Part shown: positions 43,892 to 51,558 of the stretch, piece by piece
Layout of the letters: each line of letters begins with the position of its first letter
Numbering within the stretch: position 1 is the stretch's first letter
Origin: Anderseniella sp039978075
GTDB taxonomy: Bacteria; Pseudomonadota; Alphaproteobacteria; Rhizobiales; Aestuariivirgaceae
Length of the DNA: 64,000 nt
Assembly (NCBI GenBank): GCA_039978075.1
Contig: JBDWCA010000002.1
Coordinates: 1-64,000, forward strand
Direction: 5' to 3'
The notes under the pieces: model-generated
What the model was told of the DNA's origin: nothing
The model's input: only the letters and a program-made list of their open reading frames with translations
The model's database searches: none
Made by a program: the position numbers and the translations under genes

Positions 43892-45079
43892 TCAGTCGCG
43901 CTCGACACACATGGCAACACCCATGCCGCCGCCAATGCACAAAGTGGCGAGACCCTTCTTGGCATCACGTTTCTGCATTTCATGCAGCAGGGTCACGAAC
44001 ACACGCGCACCTGACGCGCCGATAGGATGGCCGATAGCGATTGCGCCACCGTTGACGTTCACAATGTCCGGGTTCCAGCCCATGTCCTTGTTGACCGCAC
44101 ACGCCTGGGCGGCAAAAGCTTCATTGGCTTCGACCAGATCGAGATCCTCGACCTTCCACCCGGCCTTCTTGAGCGCCGCACGCGATGCCGGGATCGGGCC
44201 GGTGCCCATGATAGCCGGGTCAACACCGACGTTTGCCCACGATGCGATCCGGGCCAGCGGTGTCAGTCCGCGCTTTTTCGCTTCCGCCGCACTCATCAGG
44301 ATAACCGCCGCGGCACCGTCATTGATGCCAGATGCATTGGCCGCTGTAACCGAGCCTTCCTTGTCAAAGGCCGGACGCAATTTTCCGACCGTTTCTTTCG
44401 TGGTGCCATGCTTGATGTATTCATCCTGGTCAACCACGATGTCGCCCTTGCGGGTCTTGATGGTAACCGGGCAGATTTCGTCCGCGAACTTGCCGGCTTT
44501 CTGTGCTGCTTCAGCCTTGTTTTGTGACGCCACGGCAAAATCATCCTGCTGGTCGCGTGTGATCTGCCACTGCTTTGCCACGTTCTCAGCCGTGGTCCCC
44601 ATGTGATAGCCATTGAAGGCATCCCACAGACCGTCCTTGATCATGGTGTCGATCATCTTGTAGTCGCCCATCTTCACGCCATTGCGAAGGTGCTGGCAAT
44701 GCGGTGCCTGGCTCATGGACTCCTGACCGCCCGCAGCGACGATATTTGCATCTCCATTGGCAATTTGCTGCATGCCCAGTGCAACTGCGCGAAGGCCGGA
44801 GCCGCACAACTGGTTCATGCCCCATGCCGGGCTCTCAACCGGGATACCGGCATTGACCGATGCCTGGCGTGCCGGGTTCTGGCCCGCGCCTGCTGTAAGG
44901 ATCTGGCCCAGGATCACTTCATCGACGTCTTTACCTTCGAGACCGGCACGCTCCATTGCAGCCTTTAACGCTGTGGTGCCGAGTTCAGACGCCAGCACCG
45001 GGCTCAGGGCTCCATTGAAGGAACCAACCGGAGTACGGGCTGCCGAGACAACAACAACATCATTATCGGAGGTGGGCAT
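43892..45079 (-). CDS. phaA: acetyl-CoA acetyltransferase (beta-ketothiolase)
   Basis: A 395-residue biosynthetic thiolase condensing two acetyl-CoA to acetoacetyl-CoA. The acyl-carrying cysteine is Cys92 in NQLCGSGLRAVALG. GGAIAIGHPIGASGARV holds the catalytic histidine, and TLCIGGGMGVAMCVER the second cysteine. The ATG at 45079 is favoured because AAAGGA lies seven bases upstream; two earlier ATGs at 45088 and 45085 are possible. It is the first gene of phaAB and is divergent from the repressor gene phaR. Confidence 0.96.
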   Translation of the reverse strand: MPTSDNDVVVVSAARTPVGSFNGALSPVLASELGTTALKAAMERAGLEGKDVDEVILGQILTAGAGQNPARQASVNAGIPVESPAWGMNQLCGSGLRAVALGMQQIANGDANIVAAGGQESMSQAPHCQHLRNGVKMGDYKMIDTMIKDGLWDAFNGYHMGTTAENVAKQWQITRDQQDDFAVASQNKAEAAQKAGKFADEICPVTIKTRKGDIVVDQDEYIKHGTTKETVGKLRPAFDKEGSVTAANASGINDGAAAVILMSAAEAKKRGLTPLARIASWANVGVDPAIMGTGPIPASRAALKKAGWKVEDLDLVEANEAFAAQACAVNKDMGWNPDIVNVNGGAIAIGHPIGASGARVFVTLLHEMQKRDAKKGLATLCIGGGMGVAMCVERD

Positions 45080-45150
45080 GGGCATCATCCTTTATAACTT
45101 ACGTAAAAACTGGCTACAGAATTGCGACACACTTGCCCTAACGAGATCCA

Positions 45151-45165
45151 TTGTGCAATGCACAA
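45151..45165. promoter_or_regulatory. palindromic TGC-type site, candidate PhaR operator
   Basis: TTGTGCA-A-TGCACAA (45151-45165) is a perfect 7-bp inverted repeat 72 bases upstream of phaA. Its core TGCAATGCA recurs at 45300-45308 in front of phaR. PhaR repressors bind TGC-rich palindromes, so these are likely operators for both divergent transcripts. The repeat is seen; the assignment is inference. Confidence 0.5.
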
Positions 45166-45299
45166 TTAGTCGCGGTCTGTGCGGCATATGAACCGCCACA
45201 ACGGCCAAGCAGAACCACAGCACACACGATTTACCCCAATCCAGTCAATGGAAACTCGTCATCGCATTGCTCGACAAGCTTGCAAAGCCGTGTATATGC

Positions 45300-45308
45300 T
45301 GCAATGCA
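45300..45308. promoter_or_regulatory. second TGCAATGCA motif upstream of phaR
   Basis: The nine-base core of the site at 45151-45165 is repeated here, 61 bases before the phaR start, within CTGCAATGCAAAG. It probably belongs to PhaR autoregulation. Confidence 0.4.
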
Positions 45309-45368
45309 AAGACAGCTTCGAACACGATCAGGCTGTCCCCTTCATTCTAAGACCACAGAGTAGCAAAT

Positions 45369-45983
45369 ATGTCCGACGACAAGAGCGACCCGATTGTCAT
45401 AAAAAAATACGCAAACAGACGTCTCTACAATACTGCAAGTTCTGCCTATGTGACGCTCGATGACCTGTCGCAGATGGTCAAGGACGGAAGTGATTTCGTC
45501 GTCCATGACGCCAAGAGCGGTGAAAACATCACCCGTCAGGTTCTGACCCAGATCATCTTTGAAGAAGAGGCAAAAGGCGAAAACCTTCTGCCCATCGACT
45601 TCCTGCGCCAGTTGATCCGCTTCTACGGCGACAGCATGCAGGCATTCGTACCAAGCTATCTGCAGTTCTCCATGGACCACCTGACCCGCGAGCATGAGCG
45701 GCTTCGTGAGGAGATGGTGGGAAGCGCAGGTACCGAGATGATAAAATCCATGGAGGACCAGGCACGCAAGAACATGGCAATGTTCCAGGACGCCATGCAA
45801 TTGTTCAACCCGTTTGCCGCCATACAGAATGCAAATGGGGTTGCGCCCGAAGCATCCGAAGAGCCGGTAAAACCTGAAACCAAGGCAAAACCGGAAGCAT
45901 CGCCCGATACGGATCTCAACGAACTGCGCAACCAGATAAAGACCATGCAGTCGCAGATCGAAAAGCTGGCCGGCAAGGACTGA
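45369..45983 (+). CDS. phaR: polyhydroxyalkanoate synthesis repressor PhaR
   Basis: A 204-residue regulator that binds both DNA and PHA granules. The N-terminal PHB/PHA accumulation regulator DNA-binding domain is IVIKKYANRRLYNTASSAYV to about residue 65. The granule-associated domain includes EFLR-like LLPIDFLRQLIRFYGDSMQ and YLQFSMDHLTREHERLREEM. The C-terminal part is acidic/proline-rich and ends in a short coiled coil (LNELRNQIKTMQSQIEKLA). It is divergent from phaAB with candidate operators between. Confidence 0.95.
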   Translation: MSDDKSDPIVIKKYANRRLYNTASSAYVTLDDLSQMVKDGSDFVVHDAKSGENITRQVLTQIIFEEEAKGENLLPIDFLRQLIRFYGDSMQAFVPSYLQFSMDHLTREHERLREEMVGSAGTEMIKSMEDQARKNMAMFQDAMQLFNPFAAIQNANGVAPEASEEPVKPETKAKPEASPDTDLNELRNQIKTMQSQIEKLAGKD

Positions 45984-46082
45984 ATGCCCGGCACTGCCTT
46001 ACGGTGAACCAAACCAGCCTGCCGGCAATGTCGTGTTGTGCTTGAGACGAATTACGCCGCGGTGCACGAACCGGCTGGCCAC

Positions 46083-46493
46083 CTAGTCTCCAATTTCGTG
46101 AATTTCTGCAATTGTCGTGGTTGCGAGCCGCTCAATCAGATTGCGTTCGATGTCTTTCATCACTGTTGAGACCCGACGCCGCAATGCGTTTTCGACCGAA
46201 CAGCTGGAAGCATCGCCTTCGTCGTCAGTCGCGATTAAACGTTCGTCCAGGGCGAGATAGACGTCGGCCAAAGTGATTTTTTGCGGTGCTCGAGCAAGCT
46301 GCCATCCTCCTGCGTGGCCCTTCTCCGATATTAACAGCCCCGCCTGCCGCAGACGTCCCAGTACACGGCGAACAACAACGGGATTTGTTCCCGCATGAGC
46401 CGCAATGTCAGCCGATGTCCGCGACCGTTCAGGCTCAGCCGCCATATGACCAAGCGTATGAAGCGCTAGAGACAGGCGACTGTTTCGCTTCAT
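46083..46493 (-). CDS. Rrf2 family transcriptional regulator
   Basis: A 136-residue winged-helix regulator. The helix-turn-helix is SADIAAHAGTNPVVVRRVLG, followed by the wing LISEKGHAGGWQLARAPQKI. It has a single cysteine (SSCSVENALRRR), not the three-cysteine iron-sulfur set of IscR/NsrR, so it resembles the YwnA-type that senses by thiol chemistry or ligand. It is divergent from the COG0523 stub-DUF1826-adh-folE2 genes and may control them. Confidence 0.9.
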   Translation of the reverse strand: MKRNSRLSLALHTLGHMAAEPERSRTSADIAAHAGTNPVVVRRVLGRLRQAGLLISEKGHAGGWQLARAPQKITLADVYLALDERLIATDDEGDASSCSVENALRRRVSTVMKDIERNLIERLATTTIAEIHEIGD

Positions 46494-46524
46494 GAACAGG
46501 TTTCCTTCGAAGTATTGATATCAC

Positions 46525-46555
46525 GTAACATTAATTGTTGCGTTAGTTTAGCAAC
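46525..46555. promoter_or_regulatory. inverted repeats in the Rrf2/DUF1826 divergent promoter
   Basis: Two overlapping dyads lie between the Rrf2 gene and the COG0523 stub: GTAACATTAATTGTTGC (46525-46541; palindromic about 46533 with two mismatches) and GTTGC-N9-GCAAC (46537-46555). The first resembles AT-rich Zur-type sites, while either could be an Rrf2 site. No experimentally known box is matched exactly. Confidence 0.4.
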
Positions 46556-46597
46556 TGTATAAGTTACATGAAAACGAACTGTATGGAGATGTGTCTT

Positions 46598-46717
46598 ATG
46601 CCCGATACCCGGCTTCCTGTCACGGCTCTCTCAGGCTTTCTTGGAGCTGGAAAGACCACACTGCCAGATCGTGTCTTGAACAGTCGCGAGGGGCGGCGGA
46701 TCGAGGAAGCTGCATAA
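46598..46717 (+). pseudogene. truncated COG0523 (CobW/ZigA-type) GTPase stub
   Basis: A 39-codon frame that begins exactly like a COG0523 metallochaperone: LPVTALSGFLGAGKTTL is the Walker A loop and RVLNSREGRR the next helix. After GRR it reads IEEAA and stops. Intact family members continue for about 300-350 residues with the CxCC metal motif and GTPase motifs, all missing here, so an internal deletion has probably removed most of the gene. Its stop overlaps the DUF1826 start (TAATG), so the stub may still help translation of the next gene. Confidence 0.8.
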
Positions 46718-47376
46718 TGCTTGTTCGAGAAACCGTTAAAGACGCTGCTGTCGGCGTTGGTGTAGCCGATACACCCGAAGGGCTTTCTGCCATCCACCGT
46801 GCTGGCTGTGCAGCTGCAATATGGCGCCGGCAACTGCTGCCTGACTTTCAGTCATGGGCGAACCGGCTTGATCCGGCACACCTGCCACAAGGACGGGTAA
46901 TCCTGCCTCGGCAAGCCGTCTTGGACACGGTACGCCAGCTTTGCGAAATATCGGAAACACCCGACGACCCCCAGCGCGACCTGTTGATTGAGGACATTGC
47001 AGCTCTCTCGCAGATGTTTGCGGATTTAATGAAGGCTCAATACTTGCGGTTGCGCCTGGATGTGGTCACCAGCAACGCCTGCCGAAAGTTCCACATTGAT
47101 GCTGTCACAGCACGCCTCGTCTGCACTTATCGCGGGACAGGCACGCAGTACGGCATTTCAACCGATGGGGCAGAACCTCAACGTGTCTTTTCTGTGCCAA
47201 CCGGCGTCCCGATTTTGCTTCGTGGCACGCTCTGGCCAGAGGATCCAAAGTCGGGCTTGCTTCATCGCTCGCCTCCGATTGAGGGAACAGGCGAAACACG
47301 CCTTGTGCTTGTTCTCGACCCTGTCAGCGATATGGCGGATGAAAACCATGAAGACGTCATACCAACGCAACATTGA
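46717..47376 (+). CDS. DUF1826 domain-containing protein
   Basis: A 219-residue protein of unknown function. Family marks are CAAAIWRRQLLPDFQSW, NACRKFHIDAVTARLVCTYR, GTGTQYG, ILLRGTLWPED and LLHRSPPIEGTGETRLVLVL. DUF1826 genes are commonly neighbours of COG0523 chaperones and folE2 in zinc-regulated clusters, which is the context here. Its ATG overlaps the stop of the chaperone stub. The frame is open upstream to 46591, but that part is the other reading frame of the stub. Confidence 0.88.
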   Translation: MLVRETVKDAAVGVGVADTPEGLSAIHRAGCAAAIWRRQLLPDFQSWANRLDPAHLPQGRVILPRQAVLDTVRQLCEISETPDDPQRDLLIEDIAALSQMFADLMKAQYLRLRLDVVTSNACRKFHIDAVTARLVCTYRGTGTQYGISTDGAEPQRVFSVPTGVPILLRGTLWPEDPKSGLLHRSPPIEGTGETRLVLVLDPVSDMADENHEDVIPTQH

Positions 47377-47390
47377 AGGGGAGAACCAAC

Positions 47391-48554
47391 ATGAAAACAC
47401 GTGCCGCCATAGCGTGGGAGCCAAACCGGCCTCTGGAAATCGAGGAAATCGACCTGGAAGGTCCAAAAGAAGGCGAGGTGCTTGTTCGGATTGTAACGAC
47501 GAGCCTCTGTCATACCGATGTATTCACACTGTCAGGTGAAGATCCGGAGGGATTGTTTCCGTGTGTCCTGGGGCACGAAGGCTGTGGTGTGGTAGAGGAA
47601 GTGGGCAAGGGTGTAACATCTGTCGCACCTGGCGACCATGTGATCCCACTCTACGTCCCTGAAGATCCCGACTGCCCGTACATCAAGTCTGGCAAGACCA
47701 ATCTGTGCCAGACCATTCGTGAAACCCAGGGTGCCGGACTCATGCCAGACGGCACCTCTCGTTTTTCATACAAGGGAGAACAGATCCTGCATTATATGGG
47801 CACCAGTACGTTCAGCGAATACACCGTCCTGCCCGAGATTTCTGTGGCCAAGATTACAAAGGAGGCGCCTCTTTCCAAGGCATCGGTCATGGGCTGTGCA
47901 ATTCCGACAGGCATGGGTGCCGTGCGCAATACTGCAAAAGTGGAGGCTGGTGCGACTGTTGCAGTCTTCGGCCTGGGCGCTGTCGGCATGGCAGTGATCC
48001 AGGGTGCTGTAATGAGTGGCGCTTCAAGGATCATCGGTGTCGACATCAATCCCGCGAAGTTCCTGCTGGCCAAGGCGCTGGGCGCGACGGAGTGTATTAA
48101 TCCTAAAGACTACGATGCCCCGATACAGTATGTGCTGGTTGAAATGACCGGTGGTGGTTTGGATTATACGTTTGAGGCGGTCGGCAATGTTGATCTGATG
48201 CGTGCAGCACTCGAATCCTGCCACAAGGGATGGGGCGACTGCACGGTTATCGGCGTTGCTGGCGCCGGACAGGAAATCTCGACACGACCATTTCAACTGG
48301 TTACCGGTCGCGTCTGGCGCGGCACAGCCTTCGGCGGCGTCTTAGGCCGCAGTGAGCTTCCCGGTATGGTTGATGAATGGATGCGCGGTGACTTTAGCGT
48401 CGATCCCTACATTACGCACAATATGGTGCATGACCAGATCAACACTGCGTTTGATCTGTTAAAGGCAGGAGAGTCGATTCGATCCGTCGTTCATTACCAG
48501 CCATCGGCCACCATGACGGTCAACTCCCTGCCCGGAATAGTGCTGCCGGAGTGA
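47391..48554 (+). CDS. class III alcohol dehydrogenase / S-(hydroxymethyl)glutathione dehydrogenase, structural-zinc variant
   Basis: A 387-residue medium-chain dehydrogenase oxidising S-hydroxymethylglutathione (formaldehyde adduct). The catalytic zinc ligands are intact: Cys40 in SLCHTD, His62 in GHEGCG and Cys169 in MGCAIPTG. The NAD loop is FGLGAVGMAVIQG, and Arg110 in CQTIRETQG suits the glutathione adduct. The four-cysteine structural zinc site is broken: Asp92 and Ile98 stand where cysteines are expected; Cys95 and Cys106 remain. The start at 47391 follows GGGGAG. In this cluster it may be a zinc-economical paralogue of the standard enzyme. Confidence 0.9.
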   Translation: MKTRAAIAWEPNRPLEIEEIDLEGPKEGEVLVRIVTTSLCHTDVFTLSGEDPEGLFPCVLGHEGCGVVEEVGKGVTSVAPGDHVIPLYVPEDPDCPYIKSGKTNLCQTIRETQGAGLMPDGTSRFSYKGEQILHYMGTSTFSEYTVLPEISVAKITKEAPLSKASVMGCAIPTGMGAVRNTAKVEAGATVAVFGLGAVGMAVIQGAVMSGASRIIGVDINPAKFLLAKALGATECINPKDYDAPIQYVLVEMTGGGLDYTFEAVGNVDLMRAALESCHKGWGDCTVIGVAGAGQEISTRPFQLVTGRVWRGTAFGGVLGRSELPGMVDEWMRGDFSVDPYITHNMVHDQINTAFDLLKAGESIRSVVHYQPSATMTVNSLPGIVLPE

Positions 48555-48567
48555 AACAGCTGGTTTT

Positions 48568-48602
48568 CGCGCGCGCTGACAGTTTGATCAGATCCGCGCG
48601 CG
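48568..48602 (+). promoter_or_regulatory. GC-rich hairpin between adh and folE2
   Basis: Alternating CGCGCGCG arms (from 48568 and ending 48602) pair, with an inner CTGA/TCAG extension. No U-run follows, so it is better read as an intercistronic RNA structure that may set expression or stability of folE2. Confidence 0.4.
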
Positions 48603-48726
48603 ACTGCTGCGGGACCATGCCAGCGCAATGCAGGCTGCAACACCGGCGGGATTTCGGCGCCGTTGTCTCGGATTCGTCGGTGGCACTCAGGAGACCTCCA
48701 GTGCCGACAAGTTCAGGAACCAGATA

Positions 48727-49629
48727 GTGAACACGATACTGCCCGACGTTTCCCAGACAGAAACCGCACCAGAACTGCGCCCACTGGAATGGGTCGGTAT
48801 GCAGGGTATCGATCTACCCGTTACCGTAGTAGAACCGGGCTACCAACGAGGCGTTCATGCACACGCGGATTTGCAGGTGAACCTCCCTGTTCCTCATGTA
48901 AAGGGCATTCACATGTCCCGCCTGTACCGATTGCTGGATGGCGGTCTGGGCTCCGGGAAGGTGTTGGCACCATCATCTCTGCACGAGTTGCTGGAGGGAA
49001 TGATCGAAACTCATCGAGATTGCGGTAGTGAAAGCGCACGTGTGAGGATGAACCTGGACCTTCTTTTACGCCGTCCTGCATTGGTTACGACAGGACTGGC
49101 TGGCTGGAAATCGTATCCTGTCGGCTTGGAGGCAACTCTTGTTCGTGGACATTTTCAGTTGCGTGTTGAAGTCACAGTAGAATACTCCTCAACATGCCCT
49201 TGTTCCGCAGCGTTATCGCGACAACTGGTGGAAATGGGTTTTCTCGAGGAATTTGAAGGGCAAACAACTGTAGAGACGTCGACGATAGCTGCATGGTTAC
49301 GTAAACACGCAACCCTGGCCACACCACATAGCCAGCGCAGCGAAGCCAGGGTGTCAGTCTCTGCAGGTAGCGACGGCATGCCAGATCTGGGTTTACTCGC
49401 ACTTATCGATTGTGTGGAAAATGCTGTAGCTACACCGGTGCAGACAGCGGTCAAGCGCGCCGATGAACAAGCCTTCGCTGCTCTCAACGGACAGAACCTG
49501 ATGTTTGTAGAGGATGCAGCTCGTCATATCGATGTTGCTTTGAAACACTATGCGAAAACCGAGGTCTATGTTCGGCATATAGAGAGTTTACATCCGCACG
49601 ATGCGGTCGCCTGGTCGATGCCGACGTGA
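48727..49629 (+). CDS. folE2: GTP cyclohydrolase FolE2 (type IB)
   Basis: A 300-residue enzyme converting GTP to 7,8-dihydroneopterin triphosphate, the first step of folate synthesis. It replaces the Zn-dependent FolE1 when zinc is scarce. Signature parts are VGMQGIDLPVTV at the N-terminus, KGIHMSRLYRLL, and YSSTCPCSAALSRQLVE with the catalytic cysteine region (Cys157/Cys159), then VYVRHIESLHPHDAVA. The GTG at 48727, with AGGAA eight bases before, fits the family start; the open frame back to 48628 has no ribosome-binding site. It completes the COG0523/DUF1826/folE2 low-zinc theme. Confidence 0.93.
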   Translation: MNTILPDVSQTETAPELRPLEWVGMQGIDLPVTVVEPGYQRGVHAHADLQVNLPVPHVKGIHMSRLYRLLDGGLGSGKVLAPSSLHELLEGMIETHRDCGSESARVRMNLDLLLRRPALVTTGLAGWKSYPVGLEATLVRGHFQLRVEVTVEYSSTCPCSAALSRQLVEMGFLEEFEGQTTVETSTIAAWLRKHATLATPHSQRSEARVSVSAGSDGMPDLGLLALIDCVENAVATPVQTAVKRADEQAFAALNGQNLMFVEDAARHIDVALKHYAKTEVYVRHIESLHPHDAVAWSMPT

Positions 49630-49763
49630 CAGCAAGGTGAGTTGTGAAGACGGTCACTGCGAAAGCCGAAAGGCGGACTGGAATTCGCGCCGCCCCATCA
49701 GCAGTGTCTCCAAACAGCACTTACCGATCAGCCTGACCGGTTTCACCAATGGATGGTCCCGGA

Positions 49764-51350
49764 TTAGTAACCGGCAGCAAACCCGTCCTTGCGCGGTTCG
49801 GACCCGGCACACAGCATATTGCTGTCCGGGTCAATCGCGATGATCTGTCCGCCGCCATAGGGCTCTTCCGGGCGGTGAACCGTATGGCCCAGCGCTGCCA
49901 GACCGTCTGCCACGGACTGCGGAACACCCTGTTCAAGCCCCAGCTGCCCGTCTTCGTGAAAGGCACGCGGAAACTCCAGGGCTTCCTGAGGGTCCATGCC
50001 GTAGACATAGCGGTTCACCATCATCGCCACATGCCCCATCGGCTGGTAGGCACCGCCCATCACGCCAAATGACTGCACGATCCTGCCATTTTCACGCACC
50101 ATGGCGGGGATGATGGTGTGCAGCGGCCGTTTGCCCGGACCAATGCAGTTTGGATGACCCGGTACAGCGGAAAATCCGGCACCCCGGTTCTGCATGGTAA
50201 TACCGGTCTTCGGTGTGACAACGCCCGATCCGAAACCGTGATAGATCGAATTGATGAACGACACCGCCATGCGGTTCTTGTCTACAATACTCAGATAGAC
50301 GGTATCGGACCCCGGCAACGGCACCACGTCTTCAGGTTCGGGAATCGCGCGATCCATGGATATCTGCGCGGCCAGTTCGTCTGTCATTGCGTCGGACAGA
50401 AGCTCTTCAACGGGCACGTCAAGAAAATCCTGATCGGCAATGTGACGATTGCGAATAACCCATGCCAGCCGGATGGCTTCAACTTCCAGATGACGCCGCT
50501 CGACGCTTTCCGGTGCATATTGTGACAGATCGAACCGGCCCAGAATGTTAAGCGCCACCAGCGCAGTCAGTCCGGTACCGTTCGGAGGTATCTCGAGGAT
50601 TTCGCGGTCCTGATACACTGTGCTGATCGGGGTAACCCATGAAGCCCTGGTTGCAGCCAGGTCTTCCAGGGTGATCAGGCTGCCTCTGGCTTTGAGCGTT
50701 GTAACTATATCTTCGGCCACTTCACCCAGATAAAATCCATCGCGGCCATTCCGCGCAATGATCTCCAGTGTGTCGGCCAGCGCCGGCTGCTTCACCATCT
50801 GTCCTGGCACGGGCGCCTTGCCATCGGGCAGGTAATGCATCCGGGCGCCTTCATCGAGATCGAGAAAATCTGCCAGCCCGGCCCAGTCGTGTGCAGTTCT
50901 CGGACCGACAGGATGACCGTCGCGCGCCAGCGCGATGGCAGGTTGCAGCAGATCGCCCAAAGACCTTGTGCCGAACCTGTCAAGCAGTGTTGCCCAGCCA
51001 TCCACGGCACCTGGAACCGTTATCGCGTGAACATTGTCAGCTGCGATCTCGCTCAGGCCGGACGCCGTCAGCCAGGCCTCATCGGCATGCACGCTGGCAC
51101 GTCCGGATCCGTTGAGACCTGCCACCTCACCGTCAGGCGTGCCGATCAAGGCAAAACAGTCACCACCGATCGCCGTCATCTGAGGCTCGGTTATGCACAG
51201 TACCGCCGATGCGGCAATGGCGGCATCGGCGGCATTGCCACCCGCCCGCAAGACATCGAGTGCGGCCAATGACGCCTGCGGAGACGATGTTGCGACACAG
51301 GCGTCTGCCGCATACACCGCAGATCGTCCCGGTACATGAAAATTTCTCAT
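49764..51350 (-). CDS. ggt: gamma-glutamyltransferase family protein
   Basis: A 528-residue N-terminal-nucleophile hydrolase precursor. The predicted autocleavage site and nucleophile is Thr350 in GSDTVYLSIVDKNRMAVS. Other marks are VLRAGGNAADAAIAASAVL, MTAIGGDCFALI, GSGVVTPKTGITMQNRGAGF, and PLHTIIPAMV. No signal peptide is visible at the chosen start MRNFHVPGRS, so it may be cytosolic, unlike the periplasmic E. coli enzyme. It transfers or hydrolyses gamma-glutamyl groups such as that of glutathione. It is convergent with folE2 and divergent from fhs. Confidence 0.92.
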   Translation of the reverse strand: MRNFHVPGRSAVYAADACVATSSPQASLAALDVLRAGGNAADAAIAASAVLCITEPQMTAIGGDCFALIGTPDGEVAGLNGSGRASVHADEAWLTASGLSEIAADNVHAITVPGAVDGWATLLDRFGTRSLGDLLQPAIALARDGHPVGPRTAHDWAGLADFLDLDEGARMHYLPDGKAPVPGQMVKQPALADTLEIIARNGRDGFYLGEVAEDIVTTLKARGSLITLEDLAATRASWVTPISTVYQDREILEIPPNGTGLTALVALNILGRFDLSQYAPESVERRHLEVEAIRLAWVIRNRHIADQDFLDVPVEELLSDAMTDELAAQISMDRAIPEPEDVVPLPGSDTVYLSIVDKNRMAVSFINSIYHGFGSGVVTPKTGITMQNRGAGFSAVPGHPNCIGPGKRPLHTIIPAMVRENGRIVQSFGVMGGAYQPMGHVAMMVNRYVYGMDPQEALEFPRAFHEDGQLGLEQGVPQSVADGLAALGHTVHRPEEPYGGGQIIAIDPDSNMLCAGSEPRKDGFAAGY

Positions 51351-51558
51351 ATCAAGTGCCTTTTCATCATCTATTGGCAGGCTTTGGTACTTGCGCGTAT
51401 TAAAGGTGTCTCAAACTAGGCGTCTCATCGGTATGGTCAAGATCATTAACGTCCGTTTCACGCTCCGGGACACGCCTTAGCCCAGCATACACCATCATAA
51501 TAAGCCGCAGAATTGCGGTGAATTGCATCAAAAAGCCGGAATTCAGGAGGACTATCAA

